Below, piece after piece: positions 45,148-57,624 of a stretch of DNA of 64,000 nucleotides (positions within the stretch are counted from its first letter, which is position 1; every line of letters starts with the position of its first letter). Position numbers and translations under genes: made by a program. Origin of the DNA: Agapanthus africanus (lineage: Eukaryota > Streptophyta > Magnoliopsida > Asparagales > Amaryllidaceae); the NCBI GenBank assembly GCA_030015575.1, contig JASDDO010000016.1, positions 67,081,396 to 67,145,395 of the forward strand, written 5' to 3'. The notes beneath the pieces were generated by a model. The model searched no databases. It was not told the origin of the DNA and worked only from the letters and a program-made list of their open reading frames with translations.

Positions 45148-46200
45148 TGTTGCGCCACGGCAGCGCCCCGGCCGTCTATCCGAGGCCAAAATGCGGAATC
45201 AAAATTTTCCTTACTTGGAAACTGGCGCTACAACGGACAATGAAAACCCGGATCGTAACCATTAACCTAATGCTAGCTAACAAGAGATGGGAAGAGAAGT
45301 ATACCGAGTGATCCGAGTCCTCCGGTCTTCTCGTCATCGTCCTAATCTCCCGTGGAAAGTCTAGTCTCCATATCGTCGCCTCCTCGCCGGAAGGGCACCA
45401 CATCGCCTGCGTCTTTTACGGGCTCCCACCTCAATACCGAGGCAACTCGGGCGCAAAGTAGGCTAGCCGACGCGTCCAAGATTTGCTGTAGAATGTGTAG
45501 TGTAGAGCCTATGTCTCATTTGGGGTTTGTTTCCTTTGAAGATGATGGAGGAATCAAGATTAGAAAAATGGTGCTTGCATTTTTCTAGCATGAAAATGAG
45601 GTCAAGAATGAAACTCTCAAGAATGAAAACCTCTTCTTCTCTTTTCTCAAAATGAAACCATATATTGTAAGAATGGTGGAGGAAAGAATATATGAAACAT
45701 AACAAGAAGGGAGGTGAGTGTAGGAGAAGAGAATTGGTGACCACAACCAAACATCATCATAACAAAACTCACATCAACTCCAAATCAACCCTAATCACCA
45801 TTAATGCAAAAGGTTGATGTAAAGAGAATCATATGATGGTTGAAAAGAAAAGATGCCATCATAATTAATACATTTGCAAGAAAATCCTCCAAAATGTGTT
45901 ATTTGCAAACTTGCAAATAACCCCCTCCATCGGAAAAGTCCGGCCGGGAAAGAACAAAGGAAAACCGGCCGGAACGGAATGCAAACTGGCAACTCCAGAA
46001 AACTGGTCCCGTAATAAATTACAGGAAAACCCCGATACTGTGCATACACACCCGCATCTGTATTCTGACCGGATACAAATGCAATGAGACAAAATCTACA
46101 CTGTACTAAACTAGGACCGGCTTAAACCAAAGCCGGCTAGAAAAATCCGTTCGATCCTGATCCGTGCAATACCACACGTATCTGATCGAACCCTGCCATA
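45148..46200 (-). repeat. 3' LTR of element D, outer part
   Basis: The plus strand starts TGTTGCGCCACGGCAGCGCC, the same start as the D 5' LTR at 63351. The LTR continues at 56437-57613 after element E, about 2230 bp in total. No gene. Confidence 0.9.
46196..46200. repeat. Target-site duplication of element E, left (CCATA)
   Basis: Repeated at 56432-56436. Confidence 0.9.
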
Positions 46201-48456
46201 TGTTGGTGATAGTGCCCTCAGAGTCAATTATTGGATCACAGGCACGTGATTGCAATGATTGAGGGGAGGACCTATCCCGGTAGGACAGTCTTACTCGAGA
46301 TGATAGTATGCTATCTGGTTTATCTTTATCATCGTGTACTGCTTTAGGTGACCTGACAAGTCGCTATTACACGTTGATAGAGCCCCTGGGATTCTTGCTT
46401 GACCACCAGCAGTATGAGGGCGATCATATAAGTGGGAGCTGGGGGTCTACAAGCACATCCTTAAAAGGTCCCTAGTCGTGGGAGATTCGAGACAGGGCAT
46501 CGTTTCTCCAAAGTAGACTAGTGTATACAGTCGAGACCCCGACGAGGGGCGGTGGCCGGTCTCACAAGCCACTGATGTCAGTTGGTTCACCTAAGATGTA
46601 TACAGGTGCTCATTGGGTTATGAGTACACCGGACAGGACTCGCCGGGAACATGCTAGTTGGTCTTATACCTGACGCCAGATAGCAGTTCCCTGGTGACAT
46701 GTGTACAGGTTAGTTCATCGACCTGAGATCGTCATTTGTCTCGTGTGAGTTCCCACTGTACTTTGATTACTACCCTACCACGGCTCAAAGGAGTCGTGCA
46801 AACAGGTTTTAGTTGGGTACAGTCCCGAGCCACATGGAGGCAGTGAGCGGATCTGCAGGGGTTCGTCTCTCCCGGTATTGGGGGTGAGGTCGTGCTGTGT
46901 CTAGGAGAGCCAGAGCATGAAAAGTCCTTGGCCAAGGCAGGAGATTTGCTGGTAGGTATTCCAGTAGTATCTCAGGGTGTTCTGGGCTACACTCCGACAC
47001 GACTTGTACCGCTTTTGGGGGTCTGACTTTTACCAACCCCCTAGGCCCGCCATGCGATACTCATAGACGAACGGACCGGACTCTACGGATATTGTCACTG
47101 ACAGGCTCAGTAGGGTGTCAGGATGAGTTCGCTCATCGACGTCCCTTTTAGTCAATAGCTGGTGGCCCGTCACGTATTGGCTTATACCTCTGACGTGCTA
47201 GTGGTTAAATCCATAGCCATAGTATTGACGAGTCTTTAGAGTCCACCACACAGACAGTTACTCAAGTTTCGGGCGAAACGCTGTAGAGGCCGTATGGAGA
47301 TATGGCAGGGTTCGATCAGATACGTGCGGTATTGCACGGATCGTGATCGGACGGTTTCTACTAGCCGGCTTTGGCTTAAGCCGGATCCTAGTATTAGATA
47401 GTGTGGTTTTGTCTCTTTGCATTTGTGTTCAGTGGGAATACAAATGCGGGCATGTATTTGCAGTAGCGAGGTTTTCCTGTAATTTATTACGGGATCGGTT
47501 TTTCTGGGGTTGCCAGTTTGCTTTCCGTTCCGGCCGGTTTTCTTTTATTCCTTCTCGGCCGGACTTTTCGTTGGAGGGTGTTATTTGCAGTTTGCAAATA
47601 ACATTTAGTTGAGGGGTTTTATGCATATATGTGGCTTCATAATCATGAGATTCCCTTTTGGTCCATTCCATTGCTTTTCATTTGATGGTGCTTTGATTGG
47701 TGGTTGATGTGAGATAATTTGATAATTATCTTCACATATTGTTTTATGCCTTTGATTTCTCTCTTTCCTAATTCCATCTTGTAGTGGGGCCGGCAACTTT
47801 TCCAGCATGATACAGGATTGTTTTTGAATGTGTGGAGAGGGGTTTTAATTTGTGTGTGGTTAATTCCTTCATGTCTTTTGGTGGACCCCCCTTTGTGTGT
47901 ATTGGCTGTGAATGGATTAATTCCTTTTGCATGGTTTTGATTATATACACTTCACCCTAAATTGTATTTCCAGTGAGCACAAAAGGATTTGGCCAAGCTC
48001 CTTTCTCCATGGCATGTTCCATTCTTCATCTAGCATCAATCCATGAAAATTCTTGTGCTAAAATTCCTCCAACCATGGCAACCTCATAACCCCAAGAGAC
48101 AAGTTTACTACACTATTCTATAGCAAGTCTTGGACGCGTCGGCTAGCCAACTTCGCGCCCGAGTTGCCTCGGTCAAGAGGCGGGAGCCCGTAAAAGATTC
48201 CGGCTACGTGGTGCCTTTTCCGACGAGCGAGGAGGTGACGGATTTTCCGCAGGAGATCCGAGTGGAGATGAAGACCGAAGGACACGGATCGCTTGGTATT
48301 GCATCTCTACTCTTTTCTATTTTGCTAGCTAGCTAGGTTAATGGCCCGATCCGGGTAGAAAGTCCGCGGTGGTGCCGTTTTGCAAAGTTCGCAAAGTTTT
48401 TGTTTTCCGCGTTTCCGGCGTCGGATCGACGGCCGGGGCGCCCCCGCGGGCTTACA
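46201..48456 (+). repeat. 5' LTR of element E (2256 bp)
   Basis: TGTTGGTGATAGTGCCC to CCGCGGGCTTACA. The frames inside recur in the 3' LTR and are not genes. Confidence 0.95.
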
Positions 48457-48457
48457 T

Positions 48458-48469
48458 TGGTATCAGAGC
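48458..48469 (+). promoter_or_regulatory. Primer-binding site, element E
   Basis: TGGTATCAGAGC one nt after the LTR; perfect initiator-Met tRNA motif. Confidence 0.9.
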
Positions 48470-48667
48470 CACGCCGTTAACCTACCTAGCTTGCTATAGT
48501 ATGTTTAGTACTCGATCAAACGAAAATCCCCAAAAACCGTATTTTTCCATTCTTCAGGTTTCTGTCGATTTTATTTTGTCTCAGAAAATTTTTCAGTACA
48601 TTGCAGAAACATGAGAATGAAATTCGAAGGACTCTGGAAAAATTTGGTTTTGCGATGCTTCAGGATG

Positions 48668-48714
48668 ACCGCGGAAACGCGGCCAAACCCCTGGTTTGGC
48701 CGCGGTTCCGCGGT
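48668..48714 (+). promoter_or_regulatory. GC-rich hairpin near primer site (element E)
   Basis: Arms 48668-48689 and 48693-48714 pair at 21 of 22 positions with a 3-nt loop. The arm contains CGCGGCCAAACC, also found in the Athila-type LTR at 24519-24530. Confidence 0.75.
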
Positions 48715-48904
48715 GGAAAGAAGTCCTTGCAGTGCGAAATTTTTCCAGTGGGCTTTTGGCTTGGAAATAGGGGTTTTGGGATATTATTTTTGGGCCCAGA
48801 TTTTCAGTAAGTGCTATAGTAATGCTTTGGGGCCCACTTGGTAAATTTGTTCGATCGGATATTTTAAACATGCCAGTTCACAGTTTTTACATTATATCTG
48901 CGAC

Positions 48905-48982
48905 CGTGAATGTCACTTGATCGGTAAATCCTGTCTAACTGCTATAGCCCGGCTAGACGGATTTGCGAACGTGACATTCACG
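48905..48982 (+). promoter_or_regulatory. Leader double stem with CTATA loop (element E)
   Basis: Outer CGTGAATGTCAC (48905-48916) pairs perfectly with GTGACATTCACG (48971-48982). Inner AAATCC and GTCTAAC pair with GCTAGAC and GGATTT (one mismatch) around TGCTATAGCCC. Confidence 0.7.
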
Positions 48983-50246
48983 TTGATGTTCTGTGATTGT
49001 ACTGTGTTGTTGCAGATCGGTCATGGGGGATAGCCTGGTTGCAGTGGTAGTACAGTTTTGTTGTATTATGTACATTTGTTATTGCGGGGCGAGCGTCCGA
49101 CATGTGGACTGCCGTCACTGCCTGTTTGTATTATTCTTTTGGGGTACGACCAGGTTGCGGTCGATGTACCCGCTGCATGTATATTTTACTTTCTGTACTA
49201 GGATTACCCCGCGGAGGGGTGCACGGATAGCCGGGTTCTAGAGGGCAACGAGCCCGCATCTCATGGCTTTGAGACAGAGGGGGCTTCACTCTAGGATTGG
49301 CGGGCTATTCGCCGCACTCGTAGGGGGTACAGGTTGACCCAGGAGGGGTGCCCAAGTTACCGGATTCCGTGAAGTGCTGGGTGGTCCATTCACGGTGCTG
49401 AAGGGGGCTGCCTCGCTTCAGGTTTTGGCGGGTAACTTGCCGCACCCGTAGGGGTCTAGGATTTCATTGCACAGGCTATCCACACGACCAGGGGAACGTC
49501 GGGTTTCAGCAGCGGCTCTGTGAAACCCGGGGATCCCAGATATCTGTATTGATCTGTGTTGTTATACATTTCTGTGTTGCTGCACTTTTTATCACGCCTT
49601 GAGCGAAAATTATATATTATATATATTATAGTAGATGTTGTATATGTTTTGCATCCACGCTAGTCCAGTCCCCGCTCTGTCGTTAGTTAGCTAACCTAAC
49701 GGGTGATGACGGGACCCAGTGGCGAATGCGGATGGCATATACGTACATCAGTATATTTTCGTTCTTTGTGGTGTGATCAATTGATGGGACTGCATTGATT
49801 CGGATCAATGCAAGATAAACAAACCTATTCTGATGTTGTTGGAACACTTTTTCAAAAAGCTGTTATTGTAAGGACGTTCACTTTTGTTTTGCACCGTGGT
49901 ATTCAGTTGGAATATCCTGCTCCTTAGTCGACGAGGCAAGGGCCGAGATCCCTTCACCGGGAGTGACCCCTTGGACAAAAGTTTGCGTCAGGGCAGTAAC
50001 TTCACTATAGCCGATTACTTTTGCTTTGCATCGTGGTATTCAGTTGGAATATCCTGCACCTCATTCTACGGGGAAAGAGCCGAGATCCCTTCACCGGGAG
50101 TGACCTCTTTAGCAAAGGTTTTCGTCACTATATTTTTAAAAGCTATCAGTTCCTTCAACGATATCAAGTTCATTACGTTAAAGGTTTTCGCCAGAAACCA
50201 TTCGTAGCCCTCCGTCGTTTCATATGGGTAGTCAATAGTATTCAAG

Positions 50247-50456
50247 CTGTGTTTGTTGGCCTTAGTCAAGGCACAGTGTTTGGTAGCTATTGGATATTCA
50301 TATGCTGCATAGATAGATGCGTTGGTTTGGGACAGTCGTATAGCCTTGTTGGCCTTAGTCAAGGGCTTGTACGGGTGGGTTCAAATCAACCTGGACAATG
50401 ACGGGTAGAACTTGACATGTGACTTATGATTTGTTGGCCTTAGTCAAGGTCATAAG
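50247..50456 (+). promoter_or_regulatory. Three-hairpin array in leader (element E)
   Basis: 50247-50276 (CTGTG/CACAG), 50337-50373 (CGTA..AGCC/GGCT..TACG) and 50423-50456 (CTTATGA/TCATAAG). All three loops read exactly GTTGGCCTTAGTCAAGG. Confidence 0.65.
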
Positions 50457-50760
50457 AGCATGGGGTAAAAATCACATCGGGAGTTTCAAAAGTACTGAAA
50501 CTTGCCAGATATGCGCATACCATCTGGAGTATGACACCGTGAGCGGATTCCGTCACGTTATCATGCAATGATAGTTGGATCCTGATTCCCACTGATGAGT
50601 TGGTTTACTCCTCGGGTGACCCCGACTAATTCTTCTTTCAGGTTTGGAGGAGAATTTGAGGTACAGTGGGAGGTTTCCAGATTAGATAAATTGGCAACCA
50701 TTCTGATCTAGGTTAGAGTGCACGCTGAGTGTTTCTTTTCTCTCTCTCTTTGGCAGCGAC

Positions 50761-53700
50761 CATTGACCCGACCCTAAACTATGACTCAGTGACCAAGTTG
50801 ACCGAACCTTCTTAACACTGGCTTTTGGATTGTCAGAGTTGCAAACTTCTTTGCCACTCCTACTTTTACTCTTTTCTCCGGGACACCCCGTATTACTACG
50901 AACGTCCACTTCCATTGGACAAAACCATTGTATGGTTATATACGAACTCGAAGGACTTCGAGGATGGTTTCCGGTTCTGGAGAAAACGAATAGGACTGTT
51001 CAGTTGTCTTTACCTTTTACCTTCTCTCAGGTTGCGAGTACTCCTTGGTTTAGGAGATAGTACACCTGTTACGCAAATTGGATAGTCTTCTTCCAAACCT
51101 TAGGCTGGTGCCGAACGATGGGGAATGAAGAAAACCAGTTAGCCTAAACGGTGTACAGAAGGTATTAAGTTCAGACAAAGCAAGGGATTAGTAAGAGGGC
51201 AAAGTAAATTGCGACTGATATTCACGACCAAACCAAGTATTTCTTCGCCAATCCCAAATCACCTTTGTATTTCTCCAGGACACTCCGTATCACTACAAAG
51301 ATCCCAGTTTATTGGATAATCCATCGTATGGTTATATACGAACTCGAAAGGAACTTGTTCCAGTTCGGGGATGGATCCTGGTTCAGGAGAAATAGGAATA
51401 AAGTACATTCAGGTGTCTTTTATCTTCACCTTCTCTCGCGTTGAGAGTGCTCCTGGGATTAGGATAGTACACCCTTTATGTTTATTGGCCAGTCTTCTTC
51501 CAAACCATAGGCTGGTGCCGAACGGTAGGGAAGGAAGAAAACCATTTGGCCTAAAGGGGTGTACAGAAGGTAATGACAAAAGACATGTAAAGGGATTTGG
51601 AAAGATGGCAAAGAATTATACGGTTACAGTCGTGAATCTGGTTAATGGAAGAGGCATTACTAGGAATACCAGGATACCCCATCGAAACATTTCAATGTTT
51701 TAGTTTCACTGTGTACTGTTAAAAGAAAACTGATTTCCCGGTTAGATACTTACTCCAGGGTATGTATTTACCAGGTATAAGTCTCACATCTGTATGGTTT
51801 TACAGATGATGAGTGGGAGTAAGTTATTGGGAATTATGTGACCATCCTCATTATATCGGGATTCGTTGGAATTGGTGATATTTGAGGAAGCCACCTGGGT
51901 TGTTTGCCGGTCGGCAAATATTTGGTTTTGAATATCCGTTGTTGTGCACCAATTTCAAATTGATATATCTGTACTTCTATTTTTATAGAGTGAGACATAC
52001 CTTTTTGAAATTATGTCTATGACATTTACCTATACCAGTGGATGGTTAGGTAAGGAGCATTGAACAACGGTGTGATTCTTCTTAACCAAAAGTACAGTTT
52101 TCAACCTACGACACACAGTGAATGAGTCATTCGACTCAGGGAACTTATACAGAGTATTGTATATTGTCTAGTGTCCATGAGGACAGAGGGGTTGGTCCTC
52201 GTACTGTATTCTTTTTACTTATGACTTCTCTAGTTCTTAGACAGGTGTTTCGTAGAAACACAGGGTCGAAGTTTTGAGAAGTTATAGGTATAAGAATAAA
52301 GTAGAGAACCATGTGTTGCAAGTATCGGGATTCTTCAAAGTGATCGAAGATGTAGATACTTGTACATGGTATTCAGTTGATAGTAATGGTTAAGAGAACT
52401 TGCTTCTCTTTCAGGTTACTCATAATTGGAAGCATTCCTAAGTTGAGTAACGCTGATCGGCCTCCTTCCATTTAGTTGACATGCACTGGAGACAGCTGCA
52501 TGATTTGAATCTGGTTCAATTAAATCAGTGCCTCTGTTTCTTGGATATAGAACAGTTCATATCTTGACATTGTTAAGATACGGGGAGTTGTCCGGCTTAT
52601 GCTTAAAACCAGACTCTGGACAACTCAAGGCACGTTTCAGTAATGGCTGTTTGTGGGTTGACCCGGGCTATGACGAGGGTTGACTTTCTACCATCTGGAA
52701 GATCAATAGTGATATTGTTCTTGACTCGCCACAGTTTTATCAAAAATGGATATTTTCAGAAAAACAGTAGGGGGAGTATGGTAGAACTGGAAGTGATTCC
52801 AGAACCACAAACGATTACTGAAGATTTCATAAGATCCTAAAGATTCAATCTGGTTTGACATTCCATTGGCCACTCCGCAGATATGGTGGGTAACCTCAGG
52901 CACCTGAGAGGTACTTCGGTATGCTCAAGGACAGTGGCAGGGAGGTTCTTGTTTACCCAGACTTGCCATTGCTGTTGTTCCAGACTATGAGACCCGGCAG
53001 GAGGATGAGTATAGCGTCGTTCTAAACTAGCTTTAGAAGCGTGCGTGTATATGACTCGGCCAGAGGGTTGTCGTGGTCAGTGGGAGCAGCGGAAGCATTG
53101 GTGGATATCGGGCTTATGTCTATTTATAGACTTAAGCAGATATAGCGGAGATAGATCATCTATTTCTGATGTGACAGTCATAGGTTTGACTTCATCAGAA
53201 TAGGGGATGGATCTGTTAAGAAGGTAGTAGGGTGTGATGTCCTGGTATTTGATGACATACACACAGTAGGAAGTGATATTCCTATACTACAATGGTTATA
53301 CTTTGGTCGTCACACAGTGGTTTCTCTACAAAGGACTTGGATATTATATCAGACATTCTGGTTACTAGATCTATGGTTTTAGATCTAGATTTGGGTGGTT
53401 TCCCAATCTGGGCACTTTGACCGCATTCTATGAGTATTTAGAATGGACGACTCCTGGCACGGTAGTGTACCTGCAGGTAATGGAGTCACCCTCTCTAAAG
53501 GTGTCTTACAGACTAAAGGGGAGAGGGATGTGCATGATTGGCAGATCACTTGCTCTGGCAATTGAGTCAATCATGAGATGTCAAGTACCACACCAGATGT
53601 TGTTCTTGCAGTAGGTGCAATAAGTTGATATTGATCCAATCCTGGAGAAACAATCGGAAGCAGTTTTAGAACATAAGTTGATGTTCTAAGGAATTGATAA

Positions 53701-54164
53701 CGGCAGCCTCCTTTAGGAGACGGTTATCATTCCAGGCTTCCAAGGTGACCTGGATGGCAGAGTGGCTGTCAAAGTTATAGTTTTTCCTTCTGACGAGGGG
53801 CAGTATTTTGGATAGGTGGTCCAGGTGGATACTGAGGGAAGGCATGGCGCAGGATACTGAATAAGTTCAGTTGACAATACAGTCTAAGAAGTTTGGATTT
53901 GGAGTTCACTTATGAGCTAGGTCCCATCAGACATCCAGAAATTCTAAGACAGGTATTGCTCATTTCGGGAGATGGCTTTCTCCGCGAACTTGAGATACAG
54001 AGAGACATAGAAAGAAACATCAAAGCGGATCCACTCACTGAGGCTATTCCTCGAACGCAATAGTTTCGCAAACGAGCTTTGTGAGACTGACTAGTAGAGG
54101 AGTTGGGTGTTCGGTATCACACGGGCTGTGAGTATGCGACATCGCAATAATTAGCCTCGAGTGC
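50761..54164 (+). pseudogene. Decayed colinear gag-pol remnant of element E
   Basis: Same layout as in B: 0.4-kb duplication (50874-51162, 51270-51570), linker GTAGAACTGGAAG (52781), RT scrap GTGGGAGCAGCGGAAG (53080) and GATATTCCTATACTAC (53276), RNase H scrap GTCCCATCAGACATCCAGAA (53922). No open frame of useful length. Confidence 0.7.
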
Positions 54165-54175
54165 AAGTGGGAGAT
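54165..54175 (+). promoter_or_regulatory. Polypurine tract, element E
   Basis: AAGTGGGAGAT directly before the 3' LTR. Confidence 0.85.
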
Positions 54176-56431
54176 TGTTGGTGATAGTGCCCTCAGAGTC
54201 AATTATTGGATCACAGGCACGTGATTGCAATGATTGAGGGGAGGACCTATCCCGGTAGGACAGTCTTACTCGAGATGATAGTATGCTATCTGGTTTATCT
54301 TTATCATCGTGTACTGCTTTAGGTGACCTGACAAGTCGCTATTACACGTTGATAGAGCCCCTGGGATTCTTGCTTGACCACCAGCAGTATGAGGGCGATC
54401 ATATAAGTGGGAGCTGGGGGTCTACAAGCACATCCTTAAAAGGTCCCTAGTCGTGGGAGATTCGAGACAGGGCATCGTTTCTCCAAAGTAGACTAGTGTA
54501 TACAGTCGAGACCCCGACGAGGGGCGGTGGCCGGTCTCACAAGCCACTGGTGTCAGTTGGTTCACCTAAGATGTATACAGGTGCTCATTGGGTTATGAGT
54601 ACACCGGACAGGACTCGCCGGGAACATGCTAGTTGGTCTTATACCTGACGTCAGATAGCAGTTCCCTGGTGACATGTGTACAGGTTAGTTCATCGACCTG
54701 AGATCGTCATTTGTCTCGTGTGAGTTCCCACTGTACTTTGATTACTACCCTACCACGGCTCAAAGGAGTCGTGCAAACAAGTTTTAGTTGGGTACAGTCC
54801 CGAGCCACATGGAGGCAGTGAGCGGATCTGCAGGGGTTCGTCTCTCCCGGTATTGGGGGTGAGGTCGTGCTGTGTCTAGGAGAGCCAGAGCATGAAAAGT
54901 CCTTGGCCAAGGCAGGAGATTTGCTGGTAGGTATTCCAGTAGTATCTCAGGGTGTTCTTGGCTACACTCCGACACGACTTGTACCGCTTTTGGGGGTCTG
55001 ACTTTTACCAACCCCCTAGGCCCGCCATGCGATACTCATAGACGAACGGACCGGACTCTACGGATATTGTCACTGACAGGCTCAGTAGGGTGTCAGGATG
55101 AGTTCGCTCATCGACGTCCCTTTTAGTCAATAGCTGGTGGCCCGTCACGTATTGGCTTATACCTCTGACGTGCTAGTGGTTAAATCCATAGCCATAGTAT
55201 TGACGAGTCTTTAGAGTCCACCACACAGACAGTTACTCAAGTTTCGGGCGAAACGCTGTAGAGGCCGTATGGAGATATGGCAGGGTTCGATCAGATACGT
55301 GCGGTATTGCATGGATCGTGATCGGACGGTTTCTACTAGCCGGCTTTGGCTTAAGCCGGATCCTAGTATTAGATAGTGTGGTTTTGTCTCTTTGCATTTG
55401 TGTTCAGTGGGAATACAAATGCGGGCATGTATTTGCAGTAGCAGGGTTTTCCTGTAATTTATTACGGGATCGGTTTTTCTGGGGTTGCCAGTTTGCTTTC
55501 CGTTCCGGACGGTTTTCTTTTATTCCTTCTCGGCCGGACTTTTCGTTGGAGGGTGTTATTTGCAGTTTGCAAATAACATTTAGTTGAGGGGTTTTATGCA
55601 TATATGTGGCTTCATAATCATGAGATTCCCTTTTGGTCCATTCCATTGCTTTTCATTTGATGGTGCTTTGATTGGTGGTTGATGTGAGATAATTTGATAA
55701 TTATCTTCACATATTGTTTTATGCCTTTGATTTCTCTCTTTCCTAATTCCATCTTGTAGTGGGGCCGGCCACTTTTCCAGCATGATACATGATTGTTTTT
55801 GAATGTGTGGAGAGGGGTTTTAATTTGTGTGTGGTTAATTCCTTCATGTCTTTTGGTGGACCCCCCTTTGTGTGTGTTGGCTGTGAATGGATTAATTCCT
55901 TTTGCATGGTTTTGATTATATACACTTCACCCCAAATTGTATTTCCAGTGAGCACAAAAGGATTTGGCCGAGCTCCTTTCTCCATGGCATGTTCCATTCT
56001 TCATCTAGCATCAATCCATGAAATTTCTTGTGCTAAAATTCCTCCAACCATGGCAACCTCATAACCCCAAGAGACAAGTTTACTACACTATTCTATAGCA
56101 AGTCTTGGACGCGTCGGCTAGCCAACTTCGCGCCCGAGTTGCCTCGTTCAAGAGGCGGGAGCCCGTAAAAGATTCCGGCTACGTGGTGCCTTTTCCGACG
56201 TGCGAGGAGGTGACGGATTTTCCGCAGGAGATCCGAGTGGAGATGAAGACCGAAGGACACGGATCGCTTGGTATTGCATCTCTACTCTTTTCTATTTTGC
56301 TAGCTAGCTAGGTTAATGGCCCGATCCGGGTAGAAAGTCCGCGGTGGTGCCGTTTTGCAAAGTTCGCAAAGTTTTTGTTTTCCGCGTTTCCGGCGTCGGA
56401 TCGACGGCCGGGGCGCCCCCGCGGGCTTACA
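54176..56431 (+). repeat. 3' LTR of element E (2256 bp)
   Basis: Same length as the 5' LTR, with scattered single-base differences (for example GTTCTTGGC for GTTCTGGGC near 54957). Confidence 0.95.
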
Positions 56432-56436
56432 CCATA
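56432..56436. repeat. Target-site duplication of element E, right (CCATA)
   Basis: Partner of 46196-46200; the LTR of D resumes after it. Confidence 0.9.
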
Positions 56437-57613
56437 TAACTATACGGCCACTAGTACAAACCGTCCGATCCTGATCCGTGCAATACCGCACGTATCTGAT
56501 CGGACCCTGCCATATCTCCATACGGCCTCTACAGCGTTTCGCCCGAAAGCTTGAGTAACTGAAAGTGTGGTGGACTCTAAAGACTCGTCGATACTATGGC
56601 TGTGGATTTAACCACTAGCACGTCAGAGGTATAAGCCAATACGTGACGGACCACCAGCTATTGACCAAAAGGCACGTCGATGAGCGAACTCATCCTGACA
56701 CCCTACTGAGCCTGTCAGTGCTAATATCCGTACAGTCCGGTCCGTTCGTCTATGAGTATCGCATGGCGGGCCTAGGGGGTTGGTAAATGTCAGACCCCCA
56801 AAAGCGGTACAAGTCGTGTCGGAGCGTAGCCCAGAACACCCTGAGATACTACTAGAATACCTACCAGTAAATCTCCTGCCTCGGCCGAGGGCTTTGTGTA
56901 ATGGCTCTCCTAGACACAGCGCGACCTCCCCCCCAATACCGGGAGAGACGAACCCCTGCAGATCCGCTCACTACCTCCATGTGGCTCGGGACTGTACCCA
57001 ACTAAAACCTGTTTGCACGACTCCTTTGAGCCGTGGTAGGGTAGTAATCAAAGCACAGTGGGAACTCACACAAGACAAATGACGATCTCAGGTCGATGAA
57101 CTAACCTGTACACATGTCACCAGGGAACTGCTATCTGACATCTGGTATAAGACCAACTAGCAGGTTCCCGGCGAGTCCTATCCGGTGTACTCATAACCCA
57201 ATGAGCACCTGTATACATCTTAGGTGAACCAACTGACACCAGTGGCTTGTGAGACCGGCCACCGCCCCTCGTCGGGGTCTCGACTGTATACACTAGTCTA
57301 CTAATGGAGTATCGATGCCCTGTCTCAAAACTCCTACGACTAGGGACCTTTTAAGGAAGTGCTTATAGACTACCAGGTCCCACGTATATGATCGCCATCA
57401 TACTGCTGGTAGTCAAGCAAGAATCCTAGGGGCTCTATCAACGTGTAATAGCGACATGTCAGATCACCTAAAGCAGTACACGATGATAAAGATAAACTAG
57501 ATAGCAAACTATCATCTCGAGTAAGACTGTCCTACCGGGATAGGTCCTCCCTCAATCATTGCAATCATGTGCCTGTGATCCAATAATTGACTCTGAGGGC
57601 ACTATCTCCAACA
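56437..57613 (-). repeat. 3' LTR of element D, inner part
   Basis: The minus strand begins TGTTGGAGATAGTGCCC at 57613 and runs left to the insertion of E; the junction text CCGTATAGTTATATGG matches the uninterrupted LTR of B at 30852-30867. Confidence 0.9.
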
Positions 57614-57624
57614 ATCTCCCACTT
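57614..57624 (-). promoter_or_regulatory. Polypurine tract, element D
   Basis: The minus strand reads AAGTGGGAGAT immediately before the LTR. Confidence 0.85.

Larger units (their letters stand above)
48470..50760 (+). other. Long leader of element E
   Basis: About 2.3 kb without a gene, built as in B: GC hairpin (48668-48714), double stem (48905-48982), 130-bp duplication (about 49200-49455), CGTTAG hairpin (49681-49701), 138-bp duplication (about 49888-50140), three-hairpin array (50247-50456), pyrimidine tract ending TTTGGCAG near 50757. Confidence 0.75.
46201..56431 (+). mobile_element. Element E: complete non-autonomous copia derivative (10,231 bp)
   Basis: LTRs of 2256 bp each with about 16 differences by eye (roughly 99.3 percent identical), an exact duplication CCATA, an intact primer site and an intact polypurine tract. 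The interior (48457-54175) is colinear with B and equally lacks a coding frame. Inserted in the 3' LTR of D. Confidence 0.9.
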
